Positions 24,730 to 34,200 of a DNA stretch of 40,006 nucleotides are shown in pieces. The translations under genes were made by a program, and so were the position numbers. The notes under the pieces were generated by a model. The model made no database searches, was not told the origin of the DNA, and was given only the letters and a program-made list of their open reading frames with translations. Each line of letters begins with the position of its first letter. Positions within the stretch are counted from its first letter, which is position 1. Source of the stretch: Candidatus Krumholzibacteriia bacterium (GTDB taxonomy: Bacteria; Krumholzibacteriota; Krumholzibacteriia; LZORAL124-64-63); the NCBI GenBank assembly GCA_024763215.1, contig JANTFX010000016.1:1-40006 (forward strand), written 5' to 3'.

Positions 24730-26487
24730 ATGAACCTGCGAAGCCGCATTGCCGTTGTGTTGGGACTGGTCGTCTTGTGTGCCGGGAGCGCCGCCCAGGC
24801 CATCGACGGCGGCTGGAAAATCGCTCGCCAGGACGTGGTCCTGACCATCGAACAGGATGGCGACGTCCTGGTCGACGAAACCATCGTGGCGGATTTCATG
24901 GCCCCCAAGCATGGCATCATTCGGGTCATCCCCATTCGCTATGAGACCGGCTGGCACCAGTACAACCTGGGTTTCTACCTGCTCGAGGTCCTGGACAGCC
25001 ACGGGAAAACTCGTCCGGTGCGCGAGCGGCGCAAGGGCAACTCCGTCTGGCTCCGGATCGGCAAGCCACGGGTTACACACGTGGGCCGCCAGGTCTATCG
25101 CTTGCGTTACCGTGTGCGGCGGGCCCTGCTGTGGGAAGACGACCAGGTCGTGCTGCGCTGGAACGCGGTCGGGCATGAATGGCAGGTGCCGACCGAGAGG
25201 GCGTCCGTGCGGATCAATTGGCCCGAAGGGGTGGACTCATCCACGGTGAATGCCGATGCCTGGACGGGCACCTGGCGCGCGCGCGGGCGGAATTTCACCA
25301 CCAGTGGCGCGGAAAAGGGCACGATCACCTACCGGGTTGACGCGCTGCGTCCGCACGAGGGGGCGACGGTGGAGGTGAGCCTGCCGGCCGATGCCGTCGC
25401 GCGGCCCCCCTTTTACAGGGAAGCCGGGCAGTGGTTGGGGGACAATCTGGTTTATGCCCTGTGGCTGCTGGTGGTTGCCGTTTGCGTGATCATCTGGTTC
25501 CGCCGCGGCCGTGACCTTCCCGGCCGGGGCTCGATCGTGGTGCAGTATGAACCGCCCGCCGGCTTGACCCCTGCCGAGGTGGGCACCTTGATCGACGAGC
25601 GCGTGGACAAGCGCGACCTGTCGGCCACGATCATCGATCTGGCGGTGCGCGGGTTCCTGACCATCGAGCAGATCAAGAGCCCCTGGAAGCTTTTCGGTGA
25701 CGAATACATTTTCCACAAGTTGCCGACGAAGACCCGGAAGCGGCCTCATGAGAAGCTGCTGTTGAGGGCGATTTTCGAATCGGGCGATACGGCGCGGACG
25801 GACGAGATGACCGGATTCCATGCCAACCTTGAGGCCATCAAGCAGAAGCTATACGATAACCTCAACCGCCAGGGCTATTTCGACGGCAACCCGAACAAGG
25901 TGCGGGGCCGTTTCTTCAAACGGGCCCTCGTGGCCGTGATCGGTGCTTTTATCCTGGCTGGGATTGTCCAGTACCTGATCTATGGCCGCCTGTTCCTCGT
26001 GCCCCTGCTGACCGCGCTGGTGTTGTCCTGGATCACGGTGGGGGTGGCCAGCTGGGTCATGCCGCGCAAGACCAGCAAGGGGCGCCGGGTATGGGAGCAG
26101 ATTTACGGTCTGGAGGAGTACATCCGGCGCGCTGAAGTCGATGCGATCGAGGCCGCCGACAAGCAGGGTGTTTTCGAGCGCCTGCTGCCTTATGCCATGG
26201 TGTTCGGGCTGACCGAACGCTGGGGCAAGGCCTTTGACGGGATCTATGACAACCCTCCGACCTGGTACAAGGGAGAGGGCCTCGATTCTATCTCCACCGC
26301 CTGGCTGATCGAGGCGGTACACAAGAGCTCAAGCCGGTTCCAGGGCAGCATGTTCACCCAGCCGCGCAGCGCAGGGCCCGGCGGCTATTCCGGTGGTGGC
26401 TGGAGTAGTGGCGGATTCTCGGGAGGTGGCGGCGGCGGCGGTTTCAGCGGCGGCGGATTCGGTGGTGGGGGCGGCGGAAGCTGGTAG
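24730..26487 (+). CDS. DUF2207 membrane protein with glycine-rich tail
   Basis: 585 residues. A signal peptide (1-24) is followed by an extracytoplasmic beta domain (about 25-225, the DUF2207 part, with V-L-T-I-E-Q-D-G-D-V-L-V-D-E-T-I). Then a membrane helix (about 240-258), a cytosolic winged-helix-like region starting L-T-P-A-E-V-G-T-L-I-D, two further helices (about 397-440), and a Gly/Ser-rich end (about 548-585) of G-G-G-F-S-G type. Such Gly-rich tails are normal for this family. It is co-transcribed with lemA. Cell-envelope role presumed; no activity known. Confidence 0.9.
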   Translation: MNLRSRIAVVLGLVVLCAGSAAQAIDGGWKIARQDVVLTIEQDGDVLVDETIVADFMAPKHGIIRVIPIRYETGWHQYNLGFYLLEVLDSHGKTRPVRERRKGNSVWLRIGKPRVTHVGRQVYRLRYRVRRALLWEDDQVVLRWNAVGHEWQVPTERASVRINWPEGVDSSTVNADAWTGTWRARGRNFTTSGAEKGTITYRVDALRPHEGATVEVSLPADAVARPPFYREAGQWLGDNLVYALWLLVVAVCVIIWFRRGRDLPGRGSIVVQYEPPAGLTPAEVGTLIDERVDKRDLSATIIDLAVRGFLTIEQIKSPWKLFGDEYIFHKLPTKTRKRPHEKLLLRAIFESGDTARTDEMTGFHANLEAIKQKLYDNLNRQGYFDGNPNKVRGRFFKRALVAVIGAFILAGIVQYLIYGRLFLVPLLTALVLSWITVGVASWVMPRKTSKGRRVWEQIYGLEEYIRRAEVDAIEAADKQGVFERLLPYAMVFGLTERWGKAFDGIYDNPPTWYKGEGLDSISTAWLIEAVHKSSSRFQGSMFTQPRSAGPGGYSGGGWSSGGFSGGGGGGGFSGGGFGGGGGGSW

Positions 26488-26584
26488 CGGGCTTGCGTGG
26501 CTCGCCCCCAAATCACGACACCTACCCGATGAGTGCAGCTCCTGAGGCCGGGGCCCGCCGGCAGGAAATGCAATGCCGGGCCGT

Positions 26585-27880
26585 TTACCCTGCCGCCAAT
26601 CCGATCTCCAGCAGCGAGAACGCGGCGATCCCCCACAGCACCGGGTGCACCTGCCGCCGGCGGCCGGTGGCCGCCATCACCAGCACGTGGGCGATGAAGC
26701 CGAAGGCCAACCCCATGCTGATGCTGTAGGTCAGCGGCATCAGGACCATGGTCAGGAAGGCGGGCACGGCCACCGAGACCTCGGCCCAGCGGATGCGGGC
26801 CGCGCCGGTGAACATCAGCACCCCGACCATGATCAGGGCGGGGGCCGTGGCGTAGGCCGGCACCATGCCGATCAGGGGCGTCAGGGGCAGGGCCAGCAGG
26901 AACAGCGCCGCGGTCACTACCGAGGCCAGGCCGGTGCGGCCGCCCTGGGCGATGCCGGCGCCCGATTCGATGTAGGTGGTGGTGGTGCTGGTGCCCAGCA
27001 CGGCGCCGATCACGGTGGCCAGGGCGTCGGCCTCCAGAACGCGGTCCAGACCGGTGATCTCCCCGTCGTCCCGCACGAACCCCGCCTGGTAGCTGCAGGC
27101 CATGATCGTGCCCACCGAATCGAACAGGTCCACGAACATGAACGAGAAGATGGCGCTCCACATGCCTCCGGTCAGCGCGCCCGCCAGGTCCATCTTCATG
27201 AACACCGCTCCCAGCCCGGGCGGGGTCGTGACCAGCGACGCCGGCGGGGTGACCTTGCCCGTGGCCACCGCCAGCACCGTGGTGAGCAGGATGCCCGCCA
27301 GGATGCCGCCGGGGATGCCGCGCACGGCCATGACGATGATCACCAGCAGCCCTGCCAGCCCCATCAGCACCGTGGCGTCCAGGCGGCCCAGGGTCACCAG
27401 GGTCGCCTCGCAGCCGGTGACCAGGCCCAGGTTGTGCAGCCCGATGAAGGCTATGAACAGCCCGATGCCCGCGGCGATGGCCAGGCGCAGGTCTTCGGGG
27501 ATGGCCCGGACCACGTGCCGCCGCGCTCCAAGCACGGTCAGCGCCAGGAAGACCACGCCCGAGACGAACACCACGCCGAGGGCGGTCTGCCAGGTCACGC
27601 CCTGGCCGAGGACCAGGCTGTAGGCGAAAAAGGCGTTCAGGCCCATGCCCGGCGCCATGGCGAACGGCACCCGCGCCCACAGGCCCGCCAGCAAGGTGCC
27701 GCAGGCGGCCGCCAGGATGGTGGCGGTGATCACCGCACCCTTGTCCATGCCCGCAGTCGCCAGCACCGATGGGTTGACGAAGATGATGTAGGCCATGGTC
27801 AGGAAGGTGACCGTTCCTGCGGCGATTTCCCTGCCGGGCGTGCTGCCCCGCGCAGTGATCTGGAAGTAACGGTCCAGCAT
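26585..27880 (-). CDS. NCS2 purine permease, AzgA/PbuG type
   Basis: 431 residues with about 12-14 membrane segments. Diagnostic stretches are F-A-M-A-P-G-M-G-L-N-A-F-F-A-Y in the N-terminal half, F-V-D-L-F-D-S-V-G-T, and E-S-G-A-G-I-A-Q-G-G-R-T-G-L. The family imports adenine, guanine or hypoxanthine with protons; which base is not decided. GGGAGG (27886-27891, minus strand) precedes the ATG. It lies 21 bases downstream of the TPR regulator and is probably co-transcribed, so the regulator may govern purine uptake, or the linkage may be incidental. It converges on the DUF2207 gene with about 100 bases between. Confidence 0.92.
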   Translation of the reverse strand: MLDRYFQITARGSTPGREIAAGTVTFLTMAYIIFVNPSVLATAGMDKGAVITATILAAACGTLLAGLWARVPFAMAPGMGLNAFFAYSLVLGQGVTWQTALGVVFVSGVVFLALTVLGARRHVVRAIPEDLRLAIAAGIGLFIAFIGLHNLGLVTGCEATLVTLGRLDATVLMGLAGLLVIIVMAVRGIPGGILAGILLTTVLAVATGKVTPPASLVTTPPGLGAVFMKMDLAGALTGGMWSAIFSFMFVDLFDSVGTIMACSYQAGFVRDDGEITGLDRVLEADALATVIGAVLGTSTTTTYIESGAGIAQGGRTGLASVVTAALFLLALPLTPLIGMVPAYATAPALIMVGVLMFTGAARIRWAEVSVAVPAFLTMVLMPLTYSISMGLAFGFIAHVLVMAATGRRRQVHPVLWGIAAFSLLEIGLAAG

Positions 27881-27901
27881 GCGAGCCTCCCGGGCTCGAT
27901 A

Positions 27902-30346
27902 CTAACCCGGATTGAGCTGATCCAGCCACCTGTAAAGCGTGATGCGCGAGATGCCCAGGTTGCGCGCCACCTTGGCCTTGTTGCCGCCGGCCCTGGCGAT
28001 CAGGGCGTTCAGCGAGGTCCAGGTCATGCCCGAGTGGTGGTCGATCAGCCCTTCGTTCTGGGCCGAGGCACGGCTTTCGGACAACTCGATGGTGCCGCCG
28101 CCGGCGGTCTCCCTGCGCCGCAACCGGACAGCCCCGCCCATATCGCGGCTGAGCCATATCTGCTGGGCGACCGCCTCCAGCTCGGCGGTGTTGCCGGGCC
28201 AGTGGTGGGTGGTCAGGGCTTCGAGGCCGGGCAGATCGAGCAGGTCGCGCACGGTCAGGGTGTGCCCGCTCAGACGGGTCAGGAAATGATCCAGCAGGGG
28301 CACGATGTCCTCGGTGCGGTCGCGCAGGGGCGGCACCACGACGTGCATCTGCTTGAGGCGGAAGTACAGGTCCTGCCGGAAGAATCCCTTGTCCGCCTGC
28401 AGGGCCAGGTCGGTCTCGGTCGTGGCCAGGATGCGCACGTTGGCCTGATGTTCACGGCCGTCACCGACCGGACGGTAGATGCCCTCCTGGATCAGGCGCA
28501 GGATGGCGCCCTGCAACTCGCGGGGCAGATCCTCGATGCCCTGCATCAGCAGGGTGCCGCCCTCGGCCTGGTCGACCAGTCCGGGCAGACCGCGCTTCAG
28601 GTGGGAAGCACCGCCCGGTGCGGCGCCGAAGATCTCGCGGGCCAGATCGTCCGGGGCCGCCGAGGCGCAATGGATGGTGACCAGAGGCGCCGATCCCCGC
28701 GGGCTCGTTTCGTGGATGCGCCGGGCCAGGAGCTCCTTGCCCGTGCCGTTCTCCCCCTGGAGCAGGACCGGATTCTTGTAGCGCGAAAACCCGTCGCAAC
28801 GCTGCAGGACCTGGCGGAAGCCGTCCGATACCGCGACCACGCGGGTCGCGGGCAAGCGTCGGCAGGAGAACTTCTCGGGTGACGAAGCGCCCCGGGGAGG
28901 CGTCTGGCGCCTGCGTGTGATCTCCTCGATCAGACCGGAGATCTCGTCCCGGAGCTGGGATGTCTCCAGTTCCTGGTGCAGTTGCTGGGCCTGCAGTGCG
29001 GTCAGCCAGGCGGTTTCGAGTATCCTGGCCCTACCCGAACCCGGCTGACCGGAATCCATCCGGCGCAGCAGGGCGCCGGCCAGGTGCCGGGCGCTGAGCA
29101 TGGCTTCGTGGCGGGCCCGCATGCCGCGCAATGATGTGAGGGACTGCTCCAGGTGCTTGGTCGCCAGTTCCCACCGGCCCAGGTTGGCGGCATTGACGCC
29201 GAGGCAGCGCCGGATGACGGCGATCTCGTAGATGTCGTCCACGGCGTTGCCGATTTCCAGGGCTTCGTTGAGGATGGCCTGGGCGTCGATGTGGCGCCCT
29301 TCCAGGTCCAGGCATTCCCCCTGCCGCCGCTTGAGTTCCATGACCAGGTCGCCGCGCGGCGCCAGACCGCGGGCGATGCCCAGGGCCCTCTGATAATAAC
29401 GGCGGGCCTCGGCGGGGGTGCCCTCGTCGCGGAAGACGTCACCCAGGAATTCCAGGCCCAGCACCTGCTCGCGCGCCAGGTTGCCGCCGGCGGCCAGGGA
29501 GTAGGCTTCCAGCAGGCAGCTGCGGGCGGCCAGGTAGTCGCCCTGCAGGCGCAGGACGTTGCCCAGGGCGATCCGGGCCCGGCAGATCATGTCGGGGTGG
29601 CCTTTCACCAGCTCCAGTTCGCGCTCGAGAAGCTCGGTGGCCACCGGATAATCGCCCTGCTTGTAGCAGACGATGGCCAGGTTCTGGTAGGTCTGGGCCG
29701 TGCGCAGGGGGCACCCCAGCGTTTCATGGGTGTGCATGCTTTTTTCGAACCAGCGCCGGGATTCCTCCAGGCGGCCGGCCGAAAGGTGGGTCCAGCCCAG
29801 GAAGTTGGCGGCCACCGCGGCGCGGGCCGGTTCCTCCAGGACCGTGAAGGCGGCGTGGGCGAATTCCACGTGGCCGACGGCCTCGGCCAGCTGGCCTTGC
29901 CAGCGCAGGGCCGCACCCAGGAGCAGACGCAGTTCCGCGTGGCGGGGGTCGGCGTGGCCGGTGATCTCGGTCAGCAACGCCTCGGCACCGTCCTGGACCG
30001 CCGTGTACTTCTGCTCCCATAGCAGCAGGTGCAGGTCCATGATCCGCAGGCCTGGATCCTCGGCGTCGATCCAGCCCTTGCTCCGGGATAGATCCAGATG
30101 GCGTCGGCACTCGTCGTGCCGCTTCAGGTCGATCAGGCAGCGCGCTTTCAGGAGCACGGCCTGAGGGAGGTCGGCGCCGGAGCGGGGCAAAGGTTCCAGC
30201 AATTGCAGGGCGGCTTCGGCCTGGCCGTTTCGGGCGGCGGTCATGGCCTTGGCCACGGGGCTGTTCATCCCCTGCGCCAGGTTCGGTGGGGGTGCCGGGT
30301 GCGGGGTCCGGGCTTCGCCCCGGGACAGGTTGCCGTCAGCGCGCAT
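27902..30346 (-). CDS. TPR-domain regulator with degenerate sigma54-activator AAA+ module and Fis-type HTH
   Basis: 814 residues. The N-terminal two thirds (about 35-440) are TPR-like helical repeats. The AAA+ domain has an intact Walker A, G531-E-N-G-T-G-K537. The GAFTGA loop is replaced by a G-A-A-P-G-G-A segment, the Walker B D-E is Q602-G603 (L-L-M-Q-G-I for L-F-L-D-E-I), and the sensor II Arg is A721 in G-N-T-A-E-L. The C-terminus is a Fis-like helix-turn-helix (A-R-N-L-G-I-S-R-I-T-L-Y-R-W). It looks like a DNA-binding regulator derived from a sigma54 activator that can no longer hydrolyse ATP or contact sigma54. AAAGGAGGTG just upstream fixes the start at 30346 rather than an earlier codon. 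Confidence 0.85.
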   Translation of the reverse strand: MRADGNLSRGEARTPHPAPPPNLAQGMNSPVAKAMTAARNGQAEAALQLLEPLPRSGADLPQAVLLKARCLIDLKRHDECRRHLDLSRSKGWIDAEDPGLRIMDLHLLLWEQKYTAVQDGAEALLTEITGHADPRHAELRLLLGAALRWQGQLAEAVGHVEFAHAAFTVLEEPARAAVAANFLGWTHLSAGRLEESRRWFEKSMHTHETLGCPLRTAQTYQNLAIVCYKQGDYPVATELLERELELVKGHPDMICRARIALGNVLRLQGDYLAARSCLLEAYSLAAGGNLAREQVLGLEFLGDVFRDEGTPAEARRYYQRALGIARGLAPRGDLVMELKRRQGECLDLEGRHIDAQAILNEALEIGNAVDDIYEIAVIRRCLGVNAANLGRWELATKHLEQSLTSLRGMRARHEAMLSARHLAGALLRRMDSGQPGSGRARILETAWLTALQAQQLHQELETSQLRDEISGLIEEITRRRQTPPRGASSPEKFSCRRLPATRVVAVSDGFRQVLQRCDGFSRYKNPVLLQGENGTGKELLARRIHETSPRGSAPLVTIHCASAAPDDLAREIFGAAPGGASHLKRGLPGLVDQAEGGTLLMQGIEDLPRELQGAILRLIQEGIYRPVGDGREHQANVRILATTETDLALQADKGFFRQDLYFRLKQMHVVVPPLRDRTEDIVPLLDHFLTRLSGHTLTVRDLLDLPGLEALTTHHWPGNTAELEAVAQQIWLSRDMGGAVRLRRRETAGGGTIELSESRASAQNEGLIDHHSGMTWTSLNALIARAGGNKAKVARNLGISRITLYRWLDQLNPG

Positions 30347-30725
30347 GGCCGCACCTCCTTTCCCTCTGCAGGGAGATGGGCATGCCGTTCCAGCGGGCAT
30401 GATCCTCCATGGTCCGGGGCATGAAGAACCACGTCGCCTGACCCGGGATCAGGATCGGAAGACCCGGTAAGGAAAGGGTCCATCCATTCTGGATCACGCC
30501 GTCGTCGAAGGTCGACATTCCTCCACTCATGCATGAACCCGAACCGGACGAGGCCTGGAGCGATTCGGGGCTGAGGTTGCCGTCGCCGGGGTCGCCTTCG
30601 GTGGCGACCTGCATGTCCTTCTTGGCCAGGGCGGCCCCCGGAGCAAGGGTCGTCATGAGCAAGGCGGCGATCAGCAGGAGGATAATGAGGTGTGTTCTGC
30701 GGAGGGTGGGGTCTTGGGCTTTCAT
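30336..30725 (-). CDS. Small exported protein overlapping the TPR regulator gene
   Basis: 129 residues; not recognised. A basic start and long hydrophobic stretch (I-I-L-L-L-I-A-A-L-L-M) end in A-A-L-A, a good signal peptidase I site near residue 34. The mature part is about 95 residues, with K-D-M-Q-V-A-T-E-G-D-P-G-D-G, a Ser/Gly segment with one Cys (G-S-G-S-C-M-S-G-G), a hydrophobic P-G-L-P-I-L-I-P-G and a basic end R-R-C-G-H-A-R. Its last 11 bases overlap the start of the regulator gene, whose ribosome-binding site lies inside it, so the two are translationally linked. GGGAG supports the ATG at 30725. It could be a signal or a small envelope protein. Confidence 0.65.
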   Translation of the reverse strand: MKAQDPTLRRTHLIILLLIAALLMTTLAPGAALAKKDMQVATEGDPGDGNLSPESLQASSGSGSCMSGGMSTFDDGVIQNGWTLSLPGLPILIPGQATWFFMPRTMEDHARWNGMPISLQRERRCGHAR

Positions 30726-30785
30726 TTCCGCTCCCGGGAGGAAGAAGCAGTGATGAATTCTATTGATGAATTCTTTAGGGGAAGG

Positions 30786-30815
30786 AGGGTAACAAGATTC
30801 TGACGATACCGTCAA
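30786..30815 (-). promoter_or_regulatory. Possible promoter of the small protein - regulator - permease operon
   Basis: On the minus strand TTGACG (30815-30810), 18-base spacer, TACCCT (30791-30786). The -10 is poor (three of six), but the spacing matches other promoters here. The start would lie near 30779. Confidence 0.3.
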
Positions 30816-31170
30816 GAGTTTTTTCATTTCACTATTTATGCTGGCAATTTACTGTGAAAACATCAGGTGTCGTACGGTATAAAATTGATAAATAATTAGA
30901 AACCTGTAACACCTCCGGTGTCACATTGGCACGGTGGGGGCGGGGTGAAAAATATTCCCGGTGTGCAATAATCCTGTATCAGATTATGCGTTGATCTGCA
31001 GATCCGCTCCTGGATGCTGTCCCCCTTTGAGGTCAGGGACAAAAAGCCGCCTCACAATAGTGTAACTGACGGGAGTGATTCCCGGCGCAGGATTCAGGGG
31101 GCAATTGAAACAAGGTTTCGGAATCACCGGGGTTCCCGGAGGGTTCGTTCGATCGTCAACGCTCTAACAA

Positions 31171-31200
31171 TTGCTGGGCGATCCCCGCAAAGGGGATTAT
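31171..31200 (+). promoter_or_regulatory. Possible proximal promoter of ccsBA
   Basis: TTGCTG (31171-31176), 18-base spacer, GATTAT (31195-31200). The spacer contains the stem ATCCCC/GGGGAT, which is unusual. The leader would be about 70 bases. Confidence 0.35.
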
Positions 31201-31276
31201 ATTTCTCCCACCAAATCGGTCGCCGAAGATCCCACCGATTCTGTCGGCGGCCGGCCATCGCCAATCAGCAACCCGG

Positions 31277-34200
31277 GTGGTAGCCGTGAAGTCCTTCTGG
31301 AAAAATCCCGTCATCTCCTTCCTGTCTTCCCTCAAGCTCAGTGCGGTCATCATGGGGGTGGTCGCCATCTCTGCGGCCAAGGCCACCTTCATCGAGTCGT
31401 CCTACGGCCGGGAGGCCTCCTACGACCTGGTGTACGGCGCCCACTGGTTCGAGGGGCTGTTGATCCTGCTGACGGTGAGCCTGGTCCTGCAGTTCTTCAA
31501 GCGCTGGCCCTACAAGCCGCGGCAGTACGGTTTCGCCCTGGTGCACGCCGCCATGGTTGTGATCCTGGTCGGGGCGGGCATGACCCGCTATCTGGGATAC
31601 GAGGGGACCATGCACATCCGTGAGGGCAAGACGGTCGACTACATCTTTTCCGACCGCGCCCACCTGCAGGCCACCATCGGCGACCAGACCGCGTCGTTTC
31701 CGGTGCGTCTGTGGAAGGCGGGCGAGAACCACGTCTGGCACAAGGTCACCATCGGCGGCAAGACGTACGAGCTGGGCGCCACCGAATTCTGGCCCCACTA
31801 CGCCGAGGCCTGGCAGGATGCCCCGGACGGCATCCCCGTGATCCAGTACGGAGTGAGCGTGGGAAACGACATCCAGTCCCACACCCTGGCCGAGGGCGAC
31901 AAGACGACCATCTCGGGGGTGCAGGCCCGGTTCCTGGACCATCCCTTCCAGGGGACCATGAGCGATTCCCCCCTGGGTGACCTGCGCCTGCACATCGGCG
32001 ACGAGACCTGCACCTTTCCTGTCGCCTGGCCCGACGCCGAAAGCCATGCCTGCGGCGGCTACCGGTTCCGGATCACCGAGTTCCAGACGAATTTCAAGGT
32101 GGGCGGCGAATCATCCGCCGATGGCCCCCTGGTCAACCCCATGATCCGTGTGAAGATCACCGGCCCGGACGGCAAGACCGGCGAGCGCATCCTGTTCGCC
32201 CTGCATCCGGATTTCTCCATGGGCCACAGCGGCGGCCAGGAGGCCTTCGCGGACCTGGATATGCTGTACCAGGTCAACCGGGGCCTCGAGTTCACCCGCG
32301 GCGGGGAGACAGGTGTCCAGGGGCGGGCCTCCTTCCCCTTGACCGTCATGGACATGGATTCCCAGGAGCAGACCCCCATCGCCGCGGGCCAGGTCTTCCC
32401 GGTGCGCGAGTCGGCCCTGTACGGCAGCGAGGAGTCGGACTTCTCCTTCGCCGTGGTGAGGGTCATGACTTCGGCCGCGCTCAAACCAATCAACGCCGAC
32501 GACGCCAAGGCGCCGGCCGCCGCCGAGGTCGTGATCCGCGACCAGGCGGGCAACCAGGCCGAGGCCCTGTGCATGCGCGAGGATCCGGGGACCACCGTCG
32601 ATCTGGGCGGGGTGCCGGTGAAGCTGGCCTACGGGTCGGTGGTCAAGAAGCTGCCCTACAAGGTGACCCTGGATGATTTCGTGCTGCAGACGTACCCCGG
32701 CAGCAACAACCCGGCCACCTACGAGAGCTACGTGACCCTCGATGACCCCGGCCAGGGCATCACCGGCAAGAAGGTCCACGTCTACATGAACCACCCCATG
32801 GTCCACCGCGGTTCCAAGCACTTCCAGTCGTCCTACGACCAGGACCGGCGCGGCACCATCCTGTCGGTGAACCACGACCCGGGCAAGCTGCCCACCTACA
32901 TCGGATACGGCCTGATTTCCCTCGGTTTCCTCCTCATCCTGTTCAAGGAACTTTCGAGGGTGCTGAAGGATCTGGTGGCCTCGGACCAGGAGCAGAAAAA
33001 GGTGCAGAAAAAAGCGCGGGACAAGGCGGTCAAGGCTTCCCTGGTGGTCCTGTTGGCCCTGGGCGCCATGGGGCTTAACCAACCGGCCCGGGCCCAGGAC
33101 GGCCATGACCACAGCGGATCCATGCACCCGGTGCAGTCGGGTTTCGTGACCCTTGCCGACCCGGTGCGGGAAGCGGCTTCGCGGCTGATCATCCAGGATT
33201 TCCGGGGCCGCATGAAGCCCCTGGACACCCTGGCCCGCGAGACGGTGATGAAGGTCGCCAAGCGTTCGAAGTTCGAGGGACGCGAGCCCGTGGACCAGTA
33301 CCTGAGCTGGTCCTCAAACCCTGATTTCTGGTGGGACAAGGACATCATCGCCGTCCGTTTCCAGGGTCTGAAGGATCTGCTGGGGGTGGACAAGTCCGTC
33401 ACCCACGTCTCGGCCGCCAGCCTGTTCGACGCCCAGGGCCGGTACCGCCTGGCCGACCTGGCCGAGCAGGCCCACCGCACCCCCGATCGGGACCGGACCA
33501 AGACCCAGCGCAAGCTCATCAGCTTCGACGAACGCTTCCAGATCCTCTACATGACCTTCCAGGGCACACAGCTGCGGCTGTTCCCCATCCCCGGCGATCC
33601 CAACCACACCTGGCAGTCCTTCCAGAAGGTTCAGAAGGATCTGGATGCGGACCAGCTTGCGGTGTACACGGGCGCCTTCCAGGCCCTGACCGGCGGCCTG
33701 CAGAGCGGCAACAACACCATGATCGCCGACGGCGTGCGGCGCATCGACGCGATCCAGCACCAGTACGGCAGCGAGGTCATCCCCTCGGACGCCAGGATCA
33801 AGGCCGAGTTGATCTACAACCGGGCCCACCTCTTCTCCTGGATGATGATCCCCCTGCTGCTGGCCTCGTTCGTGCTGATGGTGGTGTTCTTCTGGCACCT
33901 GTTCCGGGGCACCCATCTGCGTTCCAGCTTCCGCAACCCCTTCTACACCCTGGGTATGGTGCTGTACACGGGAGCCTTCGCGGGGATGATCTACGCCTAC
34001 GTGCTGCGCTGGGTCGCCTCGGGCCGCGCCCCCTTGAGCAACGGTCACGAGTCGCTGCTGTTCATCAGCCTGGCCATCGCCCTGGCGGGGCTGATATGCG
34101 AGTTCAGCTTCAGGATGGCCGCTCCGGGCAGCCTGGGTTCGCTGCTTACGGTGGTGATCCTGGGCGTGTCCATGCTCTCGACCTTCGATCCGGCCATCGG

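Larger units (their letters stand above)
30726..31276. other. 551-base noncoding divergent region
   Basis: No convincing gene. It holds an AT-rich patch (30826-30905) with a plus-strand GTGAAA (30854-30859) - 18 - TATAAA (30878-30883). It also has a small hairpin ACACC-TCC-GGTGT (30909-30921), a 12-base palindrome GATCTGCAGATC (30993-31004), paired TGTCCC/GGGACA near 31019-31042, and a hairpin ATCCCC-GCAAA-GGGGAT (31181-31197). The GTGAAA/TATAAA promoter would give a leader of roughly 390 bases ahead of the cytochrome gene or a separate small RNA. No known riboswitch class is recognised. Confidence 0.5.

Noticed and set aside
30927-30941. Possible sigma54 promoter (TGGCAC with GG-N10-GC spacing)
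   Set aside because: The -12 part reads GGGC instead of TTGC, and it lies more than 300 bases from the next gene. The neighbouring sigma54-like regulator itself lacks the residues for sigma54 activation.
30993-31004. Perfect palindrome GATCTGCAGATC
   Set aside because: A single 12-base palindrome with no second copy or link to a promoter box; it may be chance.
31014-31283. Open frame of 89 codons before ccsBA
   Set aside because: Arg/Ser-rich translation with no signal, domain or ribosome-binding site; the interval contains hairpins and a promoter candidate instead.
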